From positions 124,001-188,000 of the forward strand of contig NZ_JAJQQS010000018.1 of assembly GCF_021228125.1 (NCBI RefSeq): a DNA stretch of 64,000 nt, read 5' to 3'. The notes under the pieces are model-generated. The model saw nothing but the letters and a program-made list of their open reading frames with translations. It did no database searches and had not been told where the DNA came from. This document shows, one piece after another, positions 48,964 to 58,489 of the stretch. This DNA is from Streptomyces albireticuli (GTDB taxonomy: Bacteria > Actinomycetota > Actinomycetes > Streptomycetales > Streptomycetaceae). A program made the translations under genes and the position numbers. How positions within the stretch are numbered: the stretch's first letter is position 1; each line of letters opens with the position of its first letter.

Positions 48964-49317
48964 ATGGGCCCTGGAATCAAATCCGTCCTCACGATCGGCG
49001 TCTCGGCGTCGGTGCTCTCGCTGACGCTTCTCACCGGCTCCGCGTCAGCCGCCGGCCCCGATACCCGGGAGATCTGCGTGACCGGATCCGCGTGCTTCTA
49101 CGAGACCCCCTTCGAGGGAAGGACGTCCTGGCACGCCGACCCCGGGGCGGACTGCGTCACGCTCCCCTTCCCCGCCTACGGAGTGTTCAACCTGACCGAC
49201 AAGCGGCTCGACATGTACGCCAACGCCGACTGCACGGGCGACGTCCTCTCGGAGCCGGCCAACGACTTCCACACCTGGAAGTCCCGGGCACCGCGCTTGA
49301 GCTTCCGGGCCGTCTGA
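48964..49317 (+). CDS. Secreted peptidase inhibitor family I36-like protein
   Basis: 117 residues. Sec signal MGPGIKSVLTIGVSASVLSL with cleavage near ASA/AGP; the mature part is ~88 residues with four Cys (ICVTGSACFYE, DCVTLPF, DCTGDV). The beta-gamma-crystallin-like fold with FEGRTSW and VFNLTDKRLDMYANADC matches the I36 family of SMPI, the Streptomyces metalloproteinase inhibitor. It probably protects against extracellular proteases. It converges on the chitinase gene across a strong terminator. Confidence 0.8.
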   Translation: MGPGIKSVLTIGVSASVLSLTLLTGSASAAGPDTREICVTGSACFYETPFEGRTSWHADPGADCVTLPFPAYGVFNLTDKRLDMYANADCTGDVLSEPANDFHTWKSRAPRLSFRAV

Positions 49318-49367
49318 CCGCGAACACCGCCCTCGGCTCCGCGGGAGGCACGGGCTCCGGACAGAGC

Positions 49368-49399
49368 TCTGGAGGCCATGGGATTCCATGGCCTCCAGA
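49368..49399. terminator. Bidirectional terminator between the I36 and chitinase genes
   Basis: TCTGGAGGCCATGG and CCATGGCCTCCAGA, perfect 14-bp arms, loop GATT. Confidence 0.8.
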
Positions 49400-49440
49400 A
49401 CTCCCCCGCGGAGCCTGCGCGTCAGCCGCCGGCCCGGGGC

Positions 49441-50334
49441 TCAGCAGTAGAGGTTGCCACCCGGGTCCGCACCCAGCGTCCGGGCGAATCGCTGGTAACT
49501 GTTCACCCGGCTCTGCACCTGCGCGGGGTTGCGGCCGTCGCACTCCACGGCGCCGTTGATGCTGCGGATGGTCTCCCCGAATCCACGACCGTTGACCATC
49601 GCGTCGTGCGGCGTCATGCTGCCGGGGCCGCGCTGGGTGTTCCAGTACCACAGGGCGGTCTTCCAGGCGACGGCCGCGTCGCTCTGGACGAGCGACGGGT
49701 TGTTCAGCAAGTTGATCCCGAGGGCGTCGCCCGCCGCCTTGTAGTTGAAGTTCCAGCTGAGCTGGAGCGGACCGCGCCCGTAATAGGCGGCCTGACCGGC
49801 CGGGCAGCCGTAGGGCTGGTTCCGGTCGCAGTAGTGCGGGTAGTTGGCCGTGTTCTGCTCCACGATGTGGACCAGGCCACCGGTCTCGTGGTCGACATTG
49901 GCCAGGAAGGCCGCGGCCTCCTGCCGCTTGACCTGGTCACTGCCGGTGTTGGCGAATCCCGGGTACGCGGACAGCGCCGCGATCAGCCCGTTGTACGTGT
50001 AGAAGGAGTTCCGGCCGGGGAACATCTGCTGGAACTGGGCCTCCGTCACCGGGAACTTGCCGGTGCCCGGGTTGCCGCCGCCCTGACAGGTGTAAGGGTC
50101 CCAGTACCACGTGCTGATGATCGGGTCGTAGCCGGGATTGTCGTGTTCGGCGAGGTAGTACTTGCCGTCCGTGTACCGGACGACCGTGCCCGCCGGATAC
50201 CAGGCACCGGCCGTCCAGTTGGGCGCGCTGTCGCACGGGCCCGCGGCACTCGCCGTGCCGGAGGGCACGAGGAGGACCGTACCGACCAGAGCCATTACGG
50301 CCAGCAGCAAGGTGACGAAGCGGTTTCTTCTCAC
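49441..50334 (-). CDS. Secreted GH19 chitinase with N-terminal chitin-binding domain
   Basis: 297 residues. A Sec signal (RNRFVTLLLAVMALVGTVLL, cleavage near ASA/AGP) is followed by a CBM5/12 module (~30-80: WTAGAWYPAGTVVRYTDGKY, WYWDPYTC). A GH19 domain then begins PVTEAQFQQMFPGRNSFYTY. The catalytic Glu pair lies in VDHETGGL and the YYGRGPLQLSWNFNY region. GTG 50334 follows AGGAGTCACC. It hydrolyses chitin outside the cell. No DasR box is evident in the leader; TTGACA (minus strand, near 50455) is a possible -35. Confidence 0.93.
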   Translation of the reverse strand: MRRNRFVTLLLAVMALVGTVLLVPSGTASAAGPCDSAPNWTAGAWYPAGTVVRYTDGKYYLAEHDNPGYDPIISTWYWDPYTCQGGGNPGTGKFPVTEAQFQQMFPGRNSFYTYNGLIAALSAYPGFANTGSDQVKRQEAAAFLANVDHETGGLVHIVEQNTANYPHYCDRNQPYGCPAGQAAYYGRGPLQLSWNFNYKAAGDALGINLLNNPSLVQSDAAVAWKTALWYWNTQRGPGSMTPHDAMVNGRGFGETIRSINGAVECDGRNPAQVQSRVNSYQRFARTLGADPGGNLYC

Positions 50335-50716
50335 GGTGACTCCTGTGGGGGTCGGATCGCTGAGGTGACACTCGCTCACTGAATGCGTGACGGGGCCGGC
50401 GAAAGGCGCTGCGGCCGTCACCCTTGCGCAGTGAATAACTCTTCAACTTCGTTGTCAACGACATGCGTCATGGGCAGCCAAACCAGCTGCATTTGGCAAC
50501 CGATTCCGGACAACTGTCACTGCGGGGACTTGCGTCGGCGTCGCCCCGCATGGCACTCATGGACCGAAAGCCGGACGCGTGCCGAAGAATTGCCGCTGTC
50601 CTTCCACTTCCCGACCGGCGAGCCGTCGCGGCTCCGCGATGCCGGTTTCCGGGATGCTCGCTCCACGGATCCGTGGAGTGCACCCACCCGCCATTACCCC
50701 TGAACGAGGAGAGACC
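50335..50716. other. Divergent promoter region, chitinase and DPBB genes
   Basis: 382 bp. It contains the chitinase leader with an AT-richer stretch near 50430-50460 (TTGACA on the minus strand) and the leader of the DPBB gene. No further gene has convincing coding bias. Confidence 0.4.
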
Positions 50717-51139
50717 ATGCGTGGAAACCGAGCTGCGCGCTCCGCTGCCGTCATCCTGGCGGTCGCCGCCACCGGCATTGCCGTCGCCGCGGGACCGGCG
50801 GCCGCCGACGTGCCCATCGGCCAGCCGATGAACGGAAAGATGACCTACTACACCGACCAGGGATTCGGCGCCTGCGGGACGCCCATCGACGCGAACTCCC
50901 AGGACCTGGTCGCGGTCTCGCCCTCGTGGTGGACCTCCGCCAACCCCAACAACGACCCTCTCTGCAAGGGCATATCGGTCGAGGTCAGCTACAACGGCAA
51001 GACCATCAGGGTGCCGGTCAAGGACAAGTGTCTCTCCTGCGACCGCACCCACATCGACCTCGGCCGCCTGGCCTTCCAGAAGCTGGCACCGCTCGACCGG
51101 GGCGTGGTCAACGGCATCACCTGGAAATTCGTGCGCTGA
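50717..51139 (+). CDS. Secreted DPBB (expansin/RlpA-like) protein, inhibitor-type
   Basis: 140 residues with a Sec signal (MRGNRAARSAAVILAVAATG, cleavage near AAA/DVP). The mature ~100 residues are a double-psi beta-barrel: MTYYTDQGFGACGTPI, VAVSPSWWTSANPNNDPLC and VKDKCLSCDRTHIDLG. Four Cys and the conserved HIDL Asp are present. Streptomyces homologues are annotated as cysteine/serine endopeptidase inhibitors or barwin-like. GAGGAGAGACC precedes the ATG, and the terminator at 51179 follows. Confidence 0.85.
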   Translation: MRGNRAARSAAVILAVAATGIAVAAGPAAADVPIGQPMNGKMTYYTDQGFGACGTPIDANSQDLVAVSPSWWTSANPNNDPLCKGISVEVSYNGKTIRVPVKDKCLSCDRTHIDLGRLAFQKLAPLDRGVVNGITWKFVR

Positions 51140-51178
51140 CCCCGGCGCGCCCCCGCCGAATGACTGGTCGAACCATGA

Positions 51179-51208
51179 CGGGGAGGAGTGGGAACCCACT
51201 CCTCCCCG
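51179..51208. terminator. Terminator after the DPBB gene
   Basis: CGGGGAGGAGTGGG and CCCACTCCTCCCCG, perfect 14-bp arms with a 2-nt gap, between the DPBB gene and the convergent YcnI gene. Confidence 0.8.
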
Positions 51209-51286
51209 CACCCCCGAATTCCTGGTAATTTCCCCAGAATTGCCGCCGCTATCCTCATCGGCACCATGATTGAGTGATACGAAAAC

Positions 51287-52039
<753 letters not shown>

Positions 52040-52055
52040 GGTGGCGTGCGTCCTT

Positions 52056-53642
52056 TCAGCAGCAGTCGCAGTACAGGAGGTCGGCGGCCTCGACACCGCT
52101 GTCCGAGCCGTGGTGCGCGGAGGTGGCCGCGGCCGACATCCGGGCCAGGGTCTGCGCGGTGGCCTTGCCTTGGGACGTGAGGGAGACACCCACGCCGGTG
52201 AAGTCGGCGAAGGCCAGGACCTGGGCCGCGTTGCCCGAGGAGTCCGTGGTGAAGGACAGCAGCGGTGTCTTGGCGCCGTCCTTCCGGACCGCGTACGCCC
52301 GGTAGGTCGTGGTCGGCCGGAGGTCACGGGCCTGGAGCTGGATCATGCCGAGTCCGCTGACGGTCCGGACCGTGGCTTCCAGCCGGCGTCCCTTGTCGTC
52401 CGGGCGCATGGGCTCACCCGCCGTTCCGTCGGGGAGGGTGGTGGGCACGTTACGTGGTGTGTCGCCGAGGCCCTGGCGGCCGAGGTTGGCCGCGGATCCG
52501 GCGGGCGCCGCGTCGGGCACGTACACCAGGGCCTGGGGCTCCTTGCCGACGCCCATCGTGTCGGTCACCTTGTTGGTCGCGGTGTCGATGACGTCGACCG
52601 TGTCGGACTTCTCCATGCCCACGTACATGCGTGTGCCGTCTCCGCTGGGCCACATGCCGTGCGGTGCGTGCCCGGTGTGGTGGATCCGAGTCGCCAACCG
52701 CGGTGTGCCGCCCGGGTTACGGTGGTAGACGAGCGTCTGGTCGAGACCGCCCACGGTCAGATAGGCGAACGAGCCGTTCCTCGTGTCGGCGAAGTTGGGG
52801 TGGTTGGAGTCCGGTCCGGTCTTCAGCACGGCCGTGACCCTGCGGTGCCGGAGATCGACGACGCTGGTCAGGCCCGCGCGTTTATGCGATGCCCACAGCT
52901 CCGTGCCGTCGGGCGAGATCGCTTCGTCGGAGGAGAAGGCGTCCCCCAGGCCCTTGACGGTGTAGCGGATCCTGTGGGTGCGCACGTCGACCGCGGTGAT
53001 CTCGGACGCGCTGATGTGGTTGACGTAGGCCGTCCTGCCGTCGGGGCTGAGAACCACTTTGGACGGGCCGGGGCCGACCTTGATGTGGGTGACGACGCCT
53101 CCGCGCACCGCGTCGACGACCGTGACGGTGTCGCGTCCGCGGTCGGCCACCCAGAACTGTTCGCCGTCCGCGGTGAAGGTGCCCTCGTGCGAGGCGCGGC
53201 CGACGTCGGTCTCGCTGATCACCTTGTTGGTGGCCGTGTCGATGATGTCGACGGTGTTGCTCGTGACGCTCACCACGCCGAGGCGCTTGTGGTCACGGGA
53301 GAAGGCCAGACCGTGCACTCCCACGTTGCCGGTGTACTGCGGGCTGAGCGTGGTGCCCAGACGCTGGACTCCGAGGGCGATCGTGCCGAGCGTCCGGCCG
53401 GTGGACGGGTCGATGACCGTGACCGTGTTGGAGGTCTGGTCGGCGGTGTACACGCGATCGCGGCCCGATATGGGCACGTGGACCGACTTTCCGTAAGCCG
53501 CGGCGGCCTTCACCTCACCGTGCCGGACGGAGGTCGGGTGCGACGGTTGGGCGGCCTGGGCGAGGCTCACCGCCCCGAGCGCAGTTGCTCCGATGCCGGT
53601 CAGCACCGCGGTGACACCGGCGATCCTTCTGATCGAAAACAC
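52056..53642 (-). CDS. Exported YVTN-type beta-propeller protein
   Basis: 528 residues with a signal peptide (IAGVTAVLTGIGATALGAVS, cleavage near AQA/AQP). Seven-bladed propeller repeats follow: YTADQTSNTVTVIDPSTG, VVSVTSNTVDIIDTATNK, WVADRGRDTVTVVDAVRG and DTVDVIDTATNKVTDTMG. The C-terminal ~110 residues are a separate beta domain and end YCDCC, three Cys in the last five residues. GTG 53642 has GGAGG 7 bp upstream; a TTG at 53648 is too close to that site. It is followed by the YcnI gene and preceded by a sigma/anti-sigma pair. Confidence 0.88.
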   Translation of the reverse strand: MFSIRRIAGVTAVLTGIGATALGAVSLAQAAQPSHPTSVRHGEVKAAAAYGKSVHVPISGRDRVYTADQTSNTVTVIDPSTGRTLGTIALGVQRLGTTLSPQYTGNVGVHGLAFSRDHKRLGVVSVTSNTVDIIDTATNKVISETDVGRASHEGTFTADGEQFWVADRGRDTVTVVDAVRGGVVTHIKVGPGPSKVVLSPDGRTAYVNHISASEITAVDVRTHRIRYTVKGLGDAFSSDEAISPDGTELWASHKRAGLTSVVDLRHRRVTAVLKTGPDSNHPNFADTRNGSFAYLTVGGLDQTLVYHRNPGGTPRLATRIHHTGHAPHGMWPSGDGTRMYVGMEKSDTVDVIDTATNKVTDTMGVGKEPQALVYVPDAAPAGSAANLGRQGLGDTPRNVPTTLPDGTAGEPMRPDDKGRRLEATVRTVSGLGMIQLQARDLRPTTTYRAYAVRKDGAKTPLLSFTTDSSGNAAQVLAFADFTGVGVSLTSQGKATAQTLARMSAAATSAHHGSDSGVEAADLLYCDCC

Positions 53643-53754
53643 TGACAAACCTCCATATAAGGCACACCTGTGGGTGCGTTGAGGGAGGGTCCGGCAGACA
53701 ACCGGCCCTGATGAGGGGGTGGCCGGGGACGACGAGGCGGGACGCCGCCCCGTG

Positions 53755-54390
53755 TCAGGCCCTGCGACGCGGCCCTGCGGGGGCCTGGGCGACGAAGCGC
53801 CCGTCAGCGTCCTGGACGTACAGCGTGACGACGGCGTCCTTGCTCATGGCGGTGGTCATGCGCACGCGCAGCGGGGCTTCGCCCCGCCCGCTCACCCGCA
53901 CACTGCCCGCCTGCACCCGCTCACCACCGGAGTCGCCCGTCATCAGCCGGTAAGTGCCGCCGGCCCGTAGTCCGGACAGCGACACCGGGATCTCGGTGCC
54001 CCAGGGATGCGCGATCATCTCACCGTCCTGTGCGACGTGGACGGAGGCGACGGACGTGCGGGTGTCGTCACCGGCGTCCGCCACGACGGTGACGAAGGCC
54101 GCGCAGGCCGCCAGCACCAGGGACGCGATTCCGGCCGCCACCAGGCGGCGTACGGGCATGCGCGCCCGTACCGTGTCGACGACGGTTGTCCCGCTGGGCT
54201 CGGGAAGAGCGGACGGGACACGGAGGAAGTCGGCCCGCTCGAAGGTGCGCACCACCCGGCGCACTCCTTCCGTTTCCTGGGCGCACCCCTCGCACGACGC
54301 CGCGTGGCGGGCGAGCGGATCGGGCAGCGGCCTGCCCAGGAGCAGGAGTTCCGTGACCTCCTCGCGGATCGCGGTGCAGAAGTCGTTCAT
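53755..54390 (-). CDS. Anti-sigma factor with zinc-finger (ZAS) domain
   Basis: 211 residues. The cytosolic ZAS motif is His29-x3-Cys33-x2-Cys36 (ARHAASCEGC); one TM helix lies near 80-105 (LVAAGIASLVLAACAAFVTV); the outer domain is a beta-rich RskA-like part (VAQDGEMIAHPWGTEIPVSL). ATG 54390 overlaps the sigma stop in an ATGA; an alternative ATG at 54402 adds four residues. It should sequester the upstream-encoded sigma factor and release it on an envelope or redox signal. Confidence 0.9.
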   Translation of the reverse strand: MNDFCTAIREEVTELLLLGRPLPDPLARHAASCEGCAQETEGVRRVVRTFERADFLRVPSALPEPSGTTVVDTVRARMPVRRLVAAGIASLVLAACAAFVTVVADAGDDTRTSVASVHVAQDGEMIAHPWGTEIPVSLSGLRAGGTYRLMTGDSGGERVQAGSVRVSGRGEAPLRVRMTTAMSKDAVVTLYVQDADGRFVAQAPAGPRRRA

Positions 54391-54938
54391 GGCGCCAGCC
54401 ATCCGTTCTCGTCGAGGATGCCGCGCAGCGCGCGGATGCCGTGGTACAGGCGACTGCGGGCGCTGGAGGCAGGGATGCCGAGTTCACCGGCCAGATCCGC
54501 GCAGCTCCTGCCCAGGAAGTACACCTCGATGACCACTTCCCGGTGCTCGGGGCGCAGACGGTCCAGGGCCTCGCGCAACTCGATCCGTGCCAGCAACCGG
54601 TCGTACGGGTCGGCGTCCGCGCCCGCGCCCTCCCGCCCCGCCTCCTCCGCACGGGCCGCGGGCGGCCGGGCCTCCCGGCGCCGCCGGGCGTCCACGATCA
54701 CGTTGCGGGCGATGGCGTACAGCCAGGTCCGCGGGGTACCACGGCTGCTGTCGAAGGAGTCCGAAGCGCGCCACGCCCGCAGGAACACCTCCTGGACCAC
54801 CTCCTCGGCCAGCTGGTGGTCACCGAGCGCGTTGTGCGCGAAACCCAGAAGCTCGCCACCGAACTCGGCATAGGCGGCCCGCACGCCCTTCTCACTACCG
54901 AAAGCCGCTCCCTCCGCCTTCCGCCGAGCGCGCCACAT
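54387..54938 (-). CDS. ECF RNA polymerase sigma factor (SigK/RskA-like type)
   Basis: About 183 residues. Region 2: GFAHNALGDHQLAEEVVQEV with FLRAWRASDSFD and TWLYAIARNVIVD. Region 4: LRPEHREVVIEVYFLGRSCA then LAGELGIPASSARSRLYHG. The start is uncertain: ATG 54938 was chosen because the ECF core begins ~25 residues later, but ATG 54995 is in frame. It is coupled to its anti-sigma gene; the YVTN and YcnI genes downstream are plausible regulon members. Confidence 0.88.
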   Translation of the reverse strand: MWRARRKAEGAAFGSEKGVRAAYAEFGGELLGFAHNALGDHQLAEEVVQEVFLRAWRASDSFDSSRGTPRTWLYAIARNVIVDARRRREARPPAARAEEAGREGAGADADPYDRLLARIELREALDRLRPEHREVVIEVYFLGRSCADLAGELGIPASSARSRLYHGIRALRGILDENGWLAP

Positions 54939-55285
54939 GCGGACGCCCACTACGAACGCCTGCCTTTCCCGGCATGCCACACACCCATCCGGCATCCTCC
55001 GATCTCGCCATGCGTGATTGCGCGAGGGGATACGGGGGCAGGGGCGGCAGTGTTGAAGGGATCGAACGTGACCTGAGCCACATGGTGCGACTGTCATGCC
55101 CGGAGCCTTCGCACGACCGGTGTCGGACGCGGCGAAAGGTGACCGACCCGGCCAGGCCCGAACGCCACCGGGACCGCCCGCCGCCCCTCTTCGACCGTGC
55201 CCTCGGCAAGGGCCGACCCCTGGGACGACCCCATGGGTCACAGGTCCTAGTGCCTTCTGACCAGGCGGAACCACGACCAGAGCCC
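54939..55285. other. Intergenic region upstream of the ECF sigma gene
   Basis: About 350 bp between divergent genes. Long frames here continue from the sigma gene N-terminus or run antisense and have poor coding bias. No hairpin or clear promoter was identified apart from the palindrome at 55286. Confidence 0.4.
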
Positions 55286-55316
55286 GATCCGGAAGAACAT
55301 CTTCCGGATCTAGCGT
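55286..55316 (+). promoter_or_regulatory. Perfect 25-bp palindrome and -10 of an unknown gene
   Basis: GATCCGGAAGA-ACA-TCTTCCGGATC (55286-55310), 11-bp perfect arms. TAGCGT (55311-55316) abuts it and ends 7 bp before ATG 55324, giving a leaderless layout with the palindrome over the -35. It is a likely operator for a dimeric regulator. Confidence 0.75.
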
Positions 55317-55323
55317 GGTGGTC

Positions 55324-55803
55324 ATGCAAGAAGCTGGCCAGAAACCATCGGCCGAAGACGGTGCCCTCGCGCTCGTACGCGGGTACGCGGAGCACGACCC
55401 CACCGCGGTGGCGGAGACCCTCGCCGCGCTGGATCCGTCCGGGCGGGCGATCGCATACGGCGTGCTCGGCGGCCTGCTCCAGTTCACCTTGAGCATCGTG
55501 GAGATCGGCGACCGCGACATCCGGATCTGCCGTCTGCTGCGCCTGGCGGACTCGATCGCCCCCGCGGTGCCACCGTCCTACGGTCCCGCCGTCGCCGAGG
55601 CCGTACGGGCCTGGGCCCGCGACGACCAAGCGGCGGTACGGCAGGTCACCGGCACGGACCCGGCGTGCGCCCTGCACGTGTCGGCCGTCTTCGTCGCGGC
55701 CCTGGGACTGGCGCTGTGGGGCCGCGCCTCCTTTCTGAACGTACTGACGGAATATGAGCAGGTCCTCACGGATCCCCCGACCGGGCAACGGCCGGCGCCC
55801 TGA
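55324..55803 (+). CDS. Protein of unknown function under a palindromic operator
   Basis: 159 residues, mostly helical, no signal peptide. Features: VRGYAEHDPTAVAETLAALD, AIAYGVLGGLLQFTLSIVEI and VSAVFVAALGLALWGRASFL. The pattern resembles small TetR-ligand-domain-like or helical-bundle proteins but I cannot assign a family. ATG 55324 lacks a Shine-Dalgarno sequence; the -10 at 55311-55316 supports a leaderless transcript. It is monocistronic, 148 bp before the next gene. Confidence 0.65.
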   Translation: MQEAGQKPSAEDGALALVRGYAEHDPTAVAETLAALDPSGRAIAYGVLGGLLQFTLSIVEIGDRDIRICRLLRLADSIAPAVPPSYGPAVAEAVRAWARDDQAAVRQVTGTDPACALHVSAVFVAALGLALWGRASFLNVLTEYEQVLTDPPTGQRPAP

Positions 55804-55951
55804 CACCACCGGGCCCCTGACTCTCGCCGGCTTCGTCGTCGATGCCCATCCATGGCCGAAGCCGGCGAGAACCCCCGTGACGCGCGGGAACAACCCGCCC
55901 GTGCCCAGCCGTGGCGGATGAACCGGCGCGTCGACGACGAGGAGTGGCGTG

Positions 55952-56422
55952 ATGTCCGTACCGCTGGGTGACCAGCTGCCTCGGTCCGTCCTGCGGTTGT
56001 TCACCCCCTCCGAGAGGGAGCGGCCGGAGGGACAATGTTTCCTCCTCGTCACCGTGGACGCGGACGGCTGCCCCCGTCCGTGCGTGCTGAGCGTGGGGGA
56101 CCTGTGCCCGATCGGCGACCGGCGGTTGCGCGCGGCCGTGCGGCCCGGCAGCCGGACGGCCGCGAACCTCGGCAGCGGACGGCCCGCGCTGCTCACCTCG
56201 GCCGCGCCACCGGACGTCTTCCACGTCCGGCTCGCCCCGGCCCGGCTGCCGGACGCTCCCGGCAGCCCGCTCGCCCGCTTCGAGTTCACGGTCGTGTCCG
56301 TCGACCGGGACGGACACGAAGGGCTGCCCGTCACCCGGCCCATGTGGTTCGCCGCACACCCCGAGCGGCGGGAGGACGTGCTGGCCCTGTGGCGGGAACA
56401 GCACAGGGTGCTCGTCCACTGA
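55952..56422 (+). CDS. FMN-binding split-barrel (PNPOx-like) protein
   Basis: 156 residues with the pyridoxamine-phosphate-oxidase-like split barrel: GQCFLLVTVDADGCPRPCVL, RLRAAVRPGSRTAANLGSG and RFEFTVVSVDRDGHEGLPVT. The F420/FMN-type RPGSRTAANL segment is the phosphate-binding loop. GGAGTGGC precedes ATG 55952. It probably starts the operon that continues with the radical SAM gene 156 bp downstream, and it could act on a flavin-dependent redox step. Substrate and cofactor (FMN or F420) are unresolved. Confidence 0.78.
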   Translation: MSVPLGDQLPRSVLRLFTPSERERPEGQCFLLVTVDADGCPRPCVLSVGDLCPIGDRRLRAAVRPGSRTAANLGSGRPALLTSAAPPDVFHVRLAPARLPDAPGSPLARFEFTVVSVDRDGHEGLPVTRPMWFAAHPERREDVLALWREQHRVLVH

Positions 56423-56578
56423 CCGGCACGGGTACCGGACCCCGCGCGAGGCTCAAGTCCTCCGCTCCCGCCCGACGGCCCACCCGCCCCGGCCCTGCCC
56501 GGTCGCGTACCGAAGGACCCGGGATACACCCCCGACGCAACACCTGAGCGGCCTCGGCCGCCTGGAGGAGATCAGCAC

Positions 56579-57898
56579 ATGCCCAGCCGTACCGCTCTCG
56601 TCGAAGGACTCATGGACCGCTTCCCGCACCTGCCGCGGGAAGCGGTGATCAAGGAGGATCTGCTGCGCGGCGGCATGGCCTTCGACGCCTCGGCGCTGAG
56701 CGGCAACGACGGCGGTGAGGTGAAGCCGAAGTCGTACTTCATCTTCTCCTTCGATCACGGAACCCTGCCCGAGCTGGGCGAGGCCGCCTTGCGCCGCCCG
56801 CCGGAGGAAGTGGTGCTGACCGGCGGCCCCTACGGGCTGCGCCGCACGGTGGTGTCCGTGCGGGTCAACCCGGCGTCGCCCTACCGGGTTTCGGCCGGCC
56901 CCGACGGCCTCCTCGGGCTCTATCTCGACGGCGCGCGGATCGCGGACGTCGGTCTGCCGCCGATGCCGGACTACTACCGGCACGCGCTGGCCAACGGGAA
57001 GTCGGTGATGGAGGTCGCGCCGACCATCCAGTGGGGCTATCTGATCTACCTGACGGTCTTCCGGGTCTGCCAGTACTTCGGCGCCAAGCAGGAGTGCCGG
57101 TACTGCGACATCAACCACAACTGGCACCAGCACAAGGCCGCCGGCCGCCCCTACACCGGCGTCAAACCCGTCGAGGAGGTGCTGGAGGCCCTGGAGATCA
57201 TCGACCGGCACGACACCGCGGGGGCCTCCACGGCGTACACCCTGACCGGCGGGGCGATTACGGGCCGGGTCGGCGGGCGGGACGAAGCCGGTTTCTACGG
57301 GCGGTACGCCCAGGCCATCGAGGAGCGCTTCCCGGGCCGCTGGATCGGCAAGGTCGTCGCCCAGGCCCTCCCCAAGGCCGACGTGCGGCGCTTCCACGAC
57401 TACGGCATCCGCATCTACCACCCCAACTACGAGGTGTGGGACGAGCGGCTCTTCCAGCTCTACTGCCCGGGCAAGGAACGGCACGTCGGGCGCGACGAAT
57501 GGCACCGCCGGATCCTGGACTCCGCCGACGTCTTCGGGCCGCGCAACGTGATCCCCAACTTCGTGGCCGGTGTGGAGATGGCGGCCCCGGCGGGCTTCAC
57601 CACCGTCGACGAGGCCATCGCCTCCACGGTGGAAGGCCTGCGGTTCTTCATGTCCCACGGCATCGTCCCGCGGTTCACGACCTGGTGCCCCGAACCCACC
57701 ACACCCCTGGGCCGGGCCAACCCCCAGGGGGCACCGCTGGAGTACCACGTCCGGCTGCTGGAGGCCTACGGAGCCACGATGCGTGAGTTCGGACTGAGTT
57801 CACCGCCCGGGTACGGGCCGGCGGGTCCGGGGCGCGCGGTCTTCTCGGTCAGCTCCTTCATGGACAGCCTGCCCGAGACACCGGAGGAAGCGAAGTGA
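56579..57898 (+). CDS. Radical SAM enzyme with C-x8-C-x2-C cluster motif
   Basis: 439 residues. The 4Fe-4S cysteines are Cys164, Cys173 and Cys176 (FRVCQYFGAKQECRYCD), a C-x8-C-x2-C spacing instead of CX3CX2C. The barrel follows with AYTLTGGAITGR, YYRHALANG before it, and VIPNFVAGVEMAAPAGFTTV and FTTWCPEPTTPLG near the end. It resembles MSMEG_0568-type/BioB-like rSAM proteins in overall layout. It has no SPASM domain. Its stop overlaps the next start (GTGA, 57895). With a miniature NiSOD-like protein in the same operon, that peptide is a candidate substrate. Confidence 0.88.
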   Translation: MPSRTALVEGLMDRFPHLPREAVIKEDLLRGGMAFDASALSGNDGGEVKPKSYFIFSFDHGTLPELGEAALRRPPEEVVLTGGPYGLRRTVVSVRVNPASPYRVSAGPDGLLGLYLDGARIADVGLPPMPDYYRHALANGKSVMEVAPTIQWGYLIYLTVFRVCQYFGAKQECRYCDINHNWHQHKAAGRPYTGVKPVEEVLEALEIIDRHDTAGASTAYTLTGGAITGRVGGRDEAGFYGRYAQAIEERFPGRWIGKVVAQALPKADVRRFHDYGIRIYHPNYEVWDERLFQLYCPGKERHVGRDEWHRRILDSADVFGPRNVIPNFVAGVEMAAPAGFTTVDEAIASTVEGLRFFMSHGIVPRFTTWCPEPTTPLGRANPQGAPLEYHVRLLEAYGATMREFGLSSPPGYGPAGPGRAVFSVSSFMDSLPETPEEAK

Positions 57899-58479
57899 AC
57901 TTCCGCACGCCGATCCCGGCGCTCTTCCCCGGCGCCTCGGGCCGCATCGTCACGGCCCTCACAGCGCACCACACCGCCTTCGGTGACGCGCCCTTGCCCC
58001 TCGCCGAGCTCGCCCGCGACGCGTCCGTGGCCCTCACGCAGCTGGAGGCCACGCTCTTCCGCCTCGGCCTGCTGGGCATGCTCGAGCACCGGGCCCGTGG
58101 CGATCATGTGCGCCCGGTCCGCGGACACATCGCCTGGAAGGCCCTCGACGGCCTCGCCGACCTCGGCGGGCGCGTGGTGGAGGAGGTCCGAGCACGAGCC
58201 GCCGCGGACCTCGATCCGGCACCCGCCCACCTCACGCTCTCCGGCCCGGTGGCCGACGGAAGCGCCACCCACCCCGCCGACGTACTCGAACTGATCGTCG
58301 TACCCCCGCACGCGGCCCCCGCCGACTGGCCGGAGCGGATCGACCGCATGGCGGCACGGCTCTCCCGGGCCCTGGGCAACCTCGTCACCGTCCGTATCAC
58401 GGCCACCCCCGAAGAGGCCGGCGGGCCTTCCCTCGTCATCACCCCGTCCGACGGCTCACCGAAGTCGTCACGTGAGTAA
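57895..58479 (+). CDS. Winged-helix protein with a nucleotidyltransferase-like domain
   Basis: 194 residues from GTG 57895 (GGAGGAAG upstream). Residues 1-80 are a winged helix (RIVTALTAHHTAFGD, LARDASVALTQLEATLFRLG). Residues ~115-190 resemble the MNT nucleotidyltransferase fold: LTLSGPVADGSATHPADVLE, but the GS and DxD signatures are changed to GP and D-x-x-E, so catalysis is doubtful. It lies between the radical SAM gene (4-bp overlap) and the mini-NiSOD gene (10 bp). It may be a regulator of the operon. Confidence 0.75.
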   Translation: MNFRTPIPALFPGASGRIVTALTAHHTAFGDAPLPLAELARDASVALTQLEATLFRLGLLGMLEHRARGDHVRPVRGHIAWKALDGLADLGGRVVEEVRARAAADLDPAPAHLTLSGPVADGSATHPADVLELIVVPPHAAPADWPERIDRMAARLSRALGNLVTVRITATPEEAGGPSLVITPSDGSPKSSRE

Positions 58480-58489
58480 GGACATGTTC

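Noticed and set aside
50394..50463. DasR-type site upstream of the chitinase
   Set aside because: No match to the ACTGGTCTAGACCAGT-type consensus could be found in the leader.
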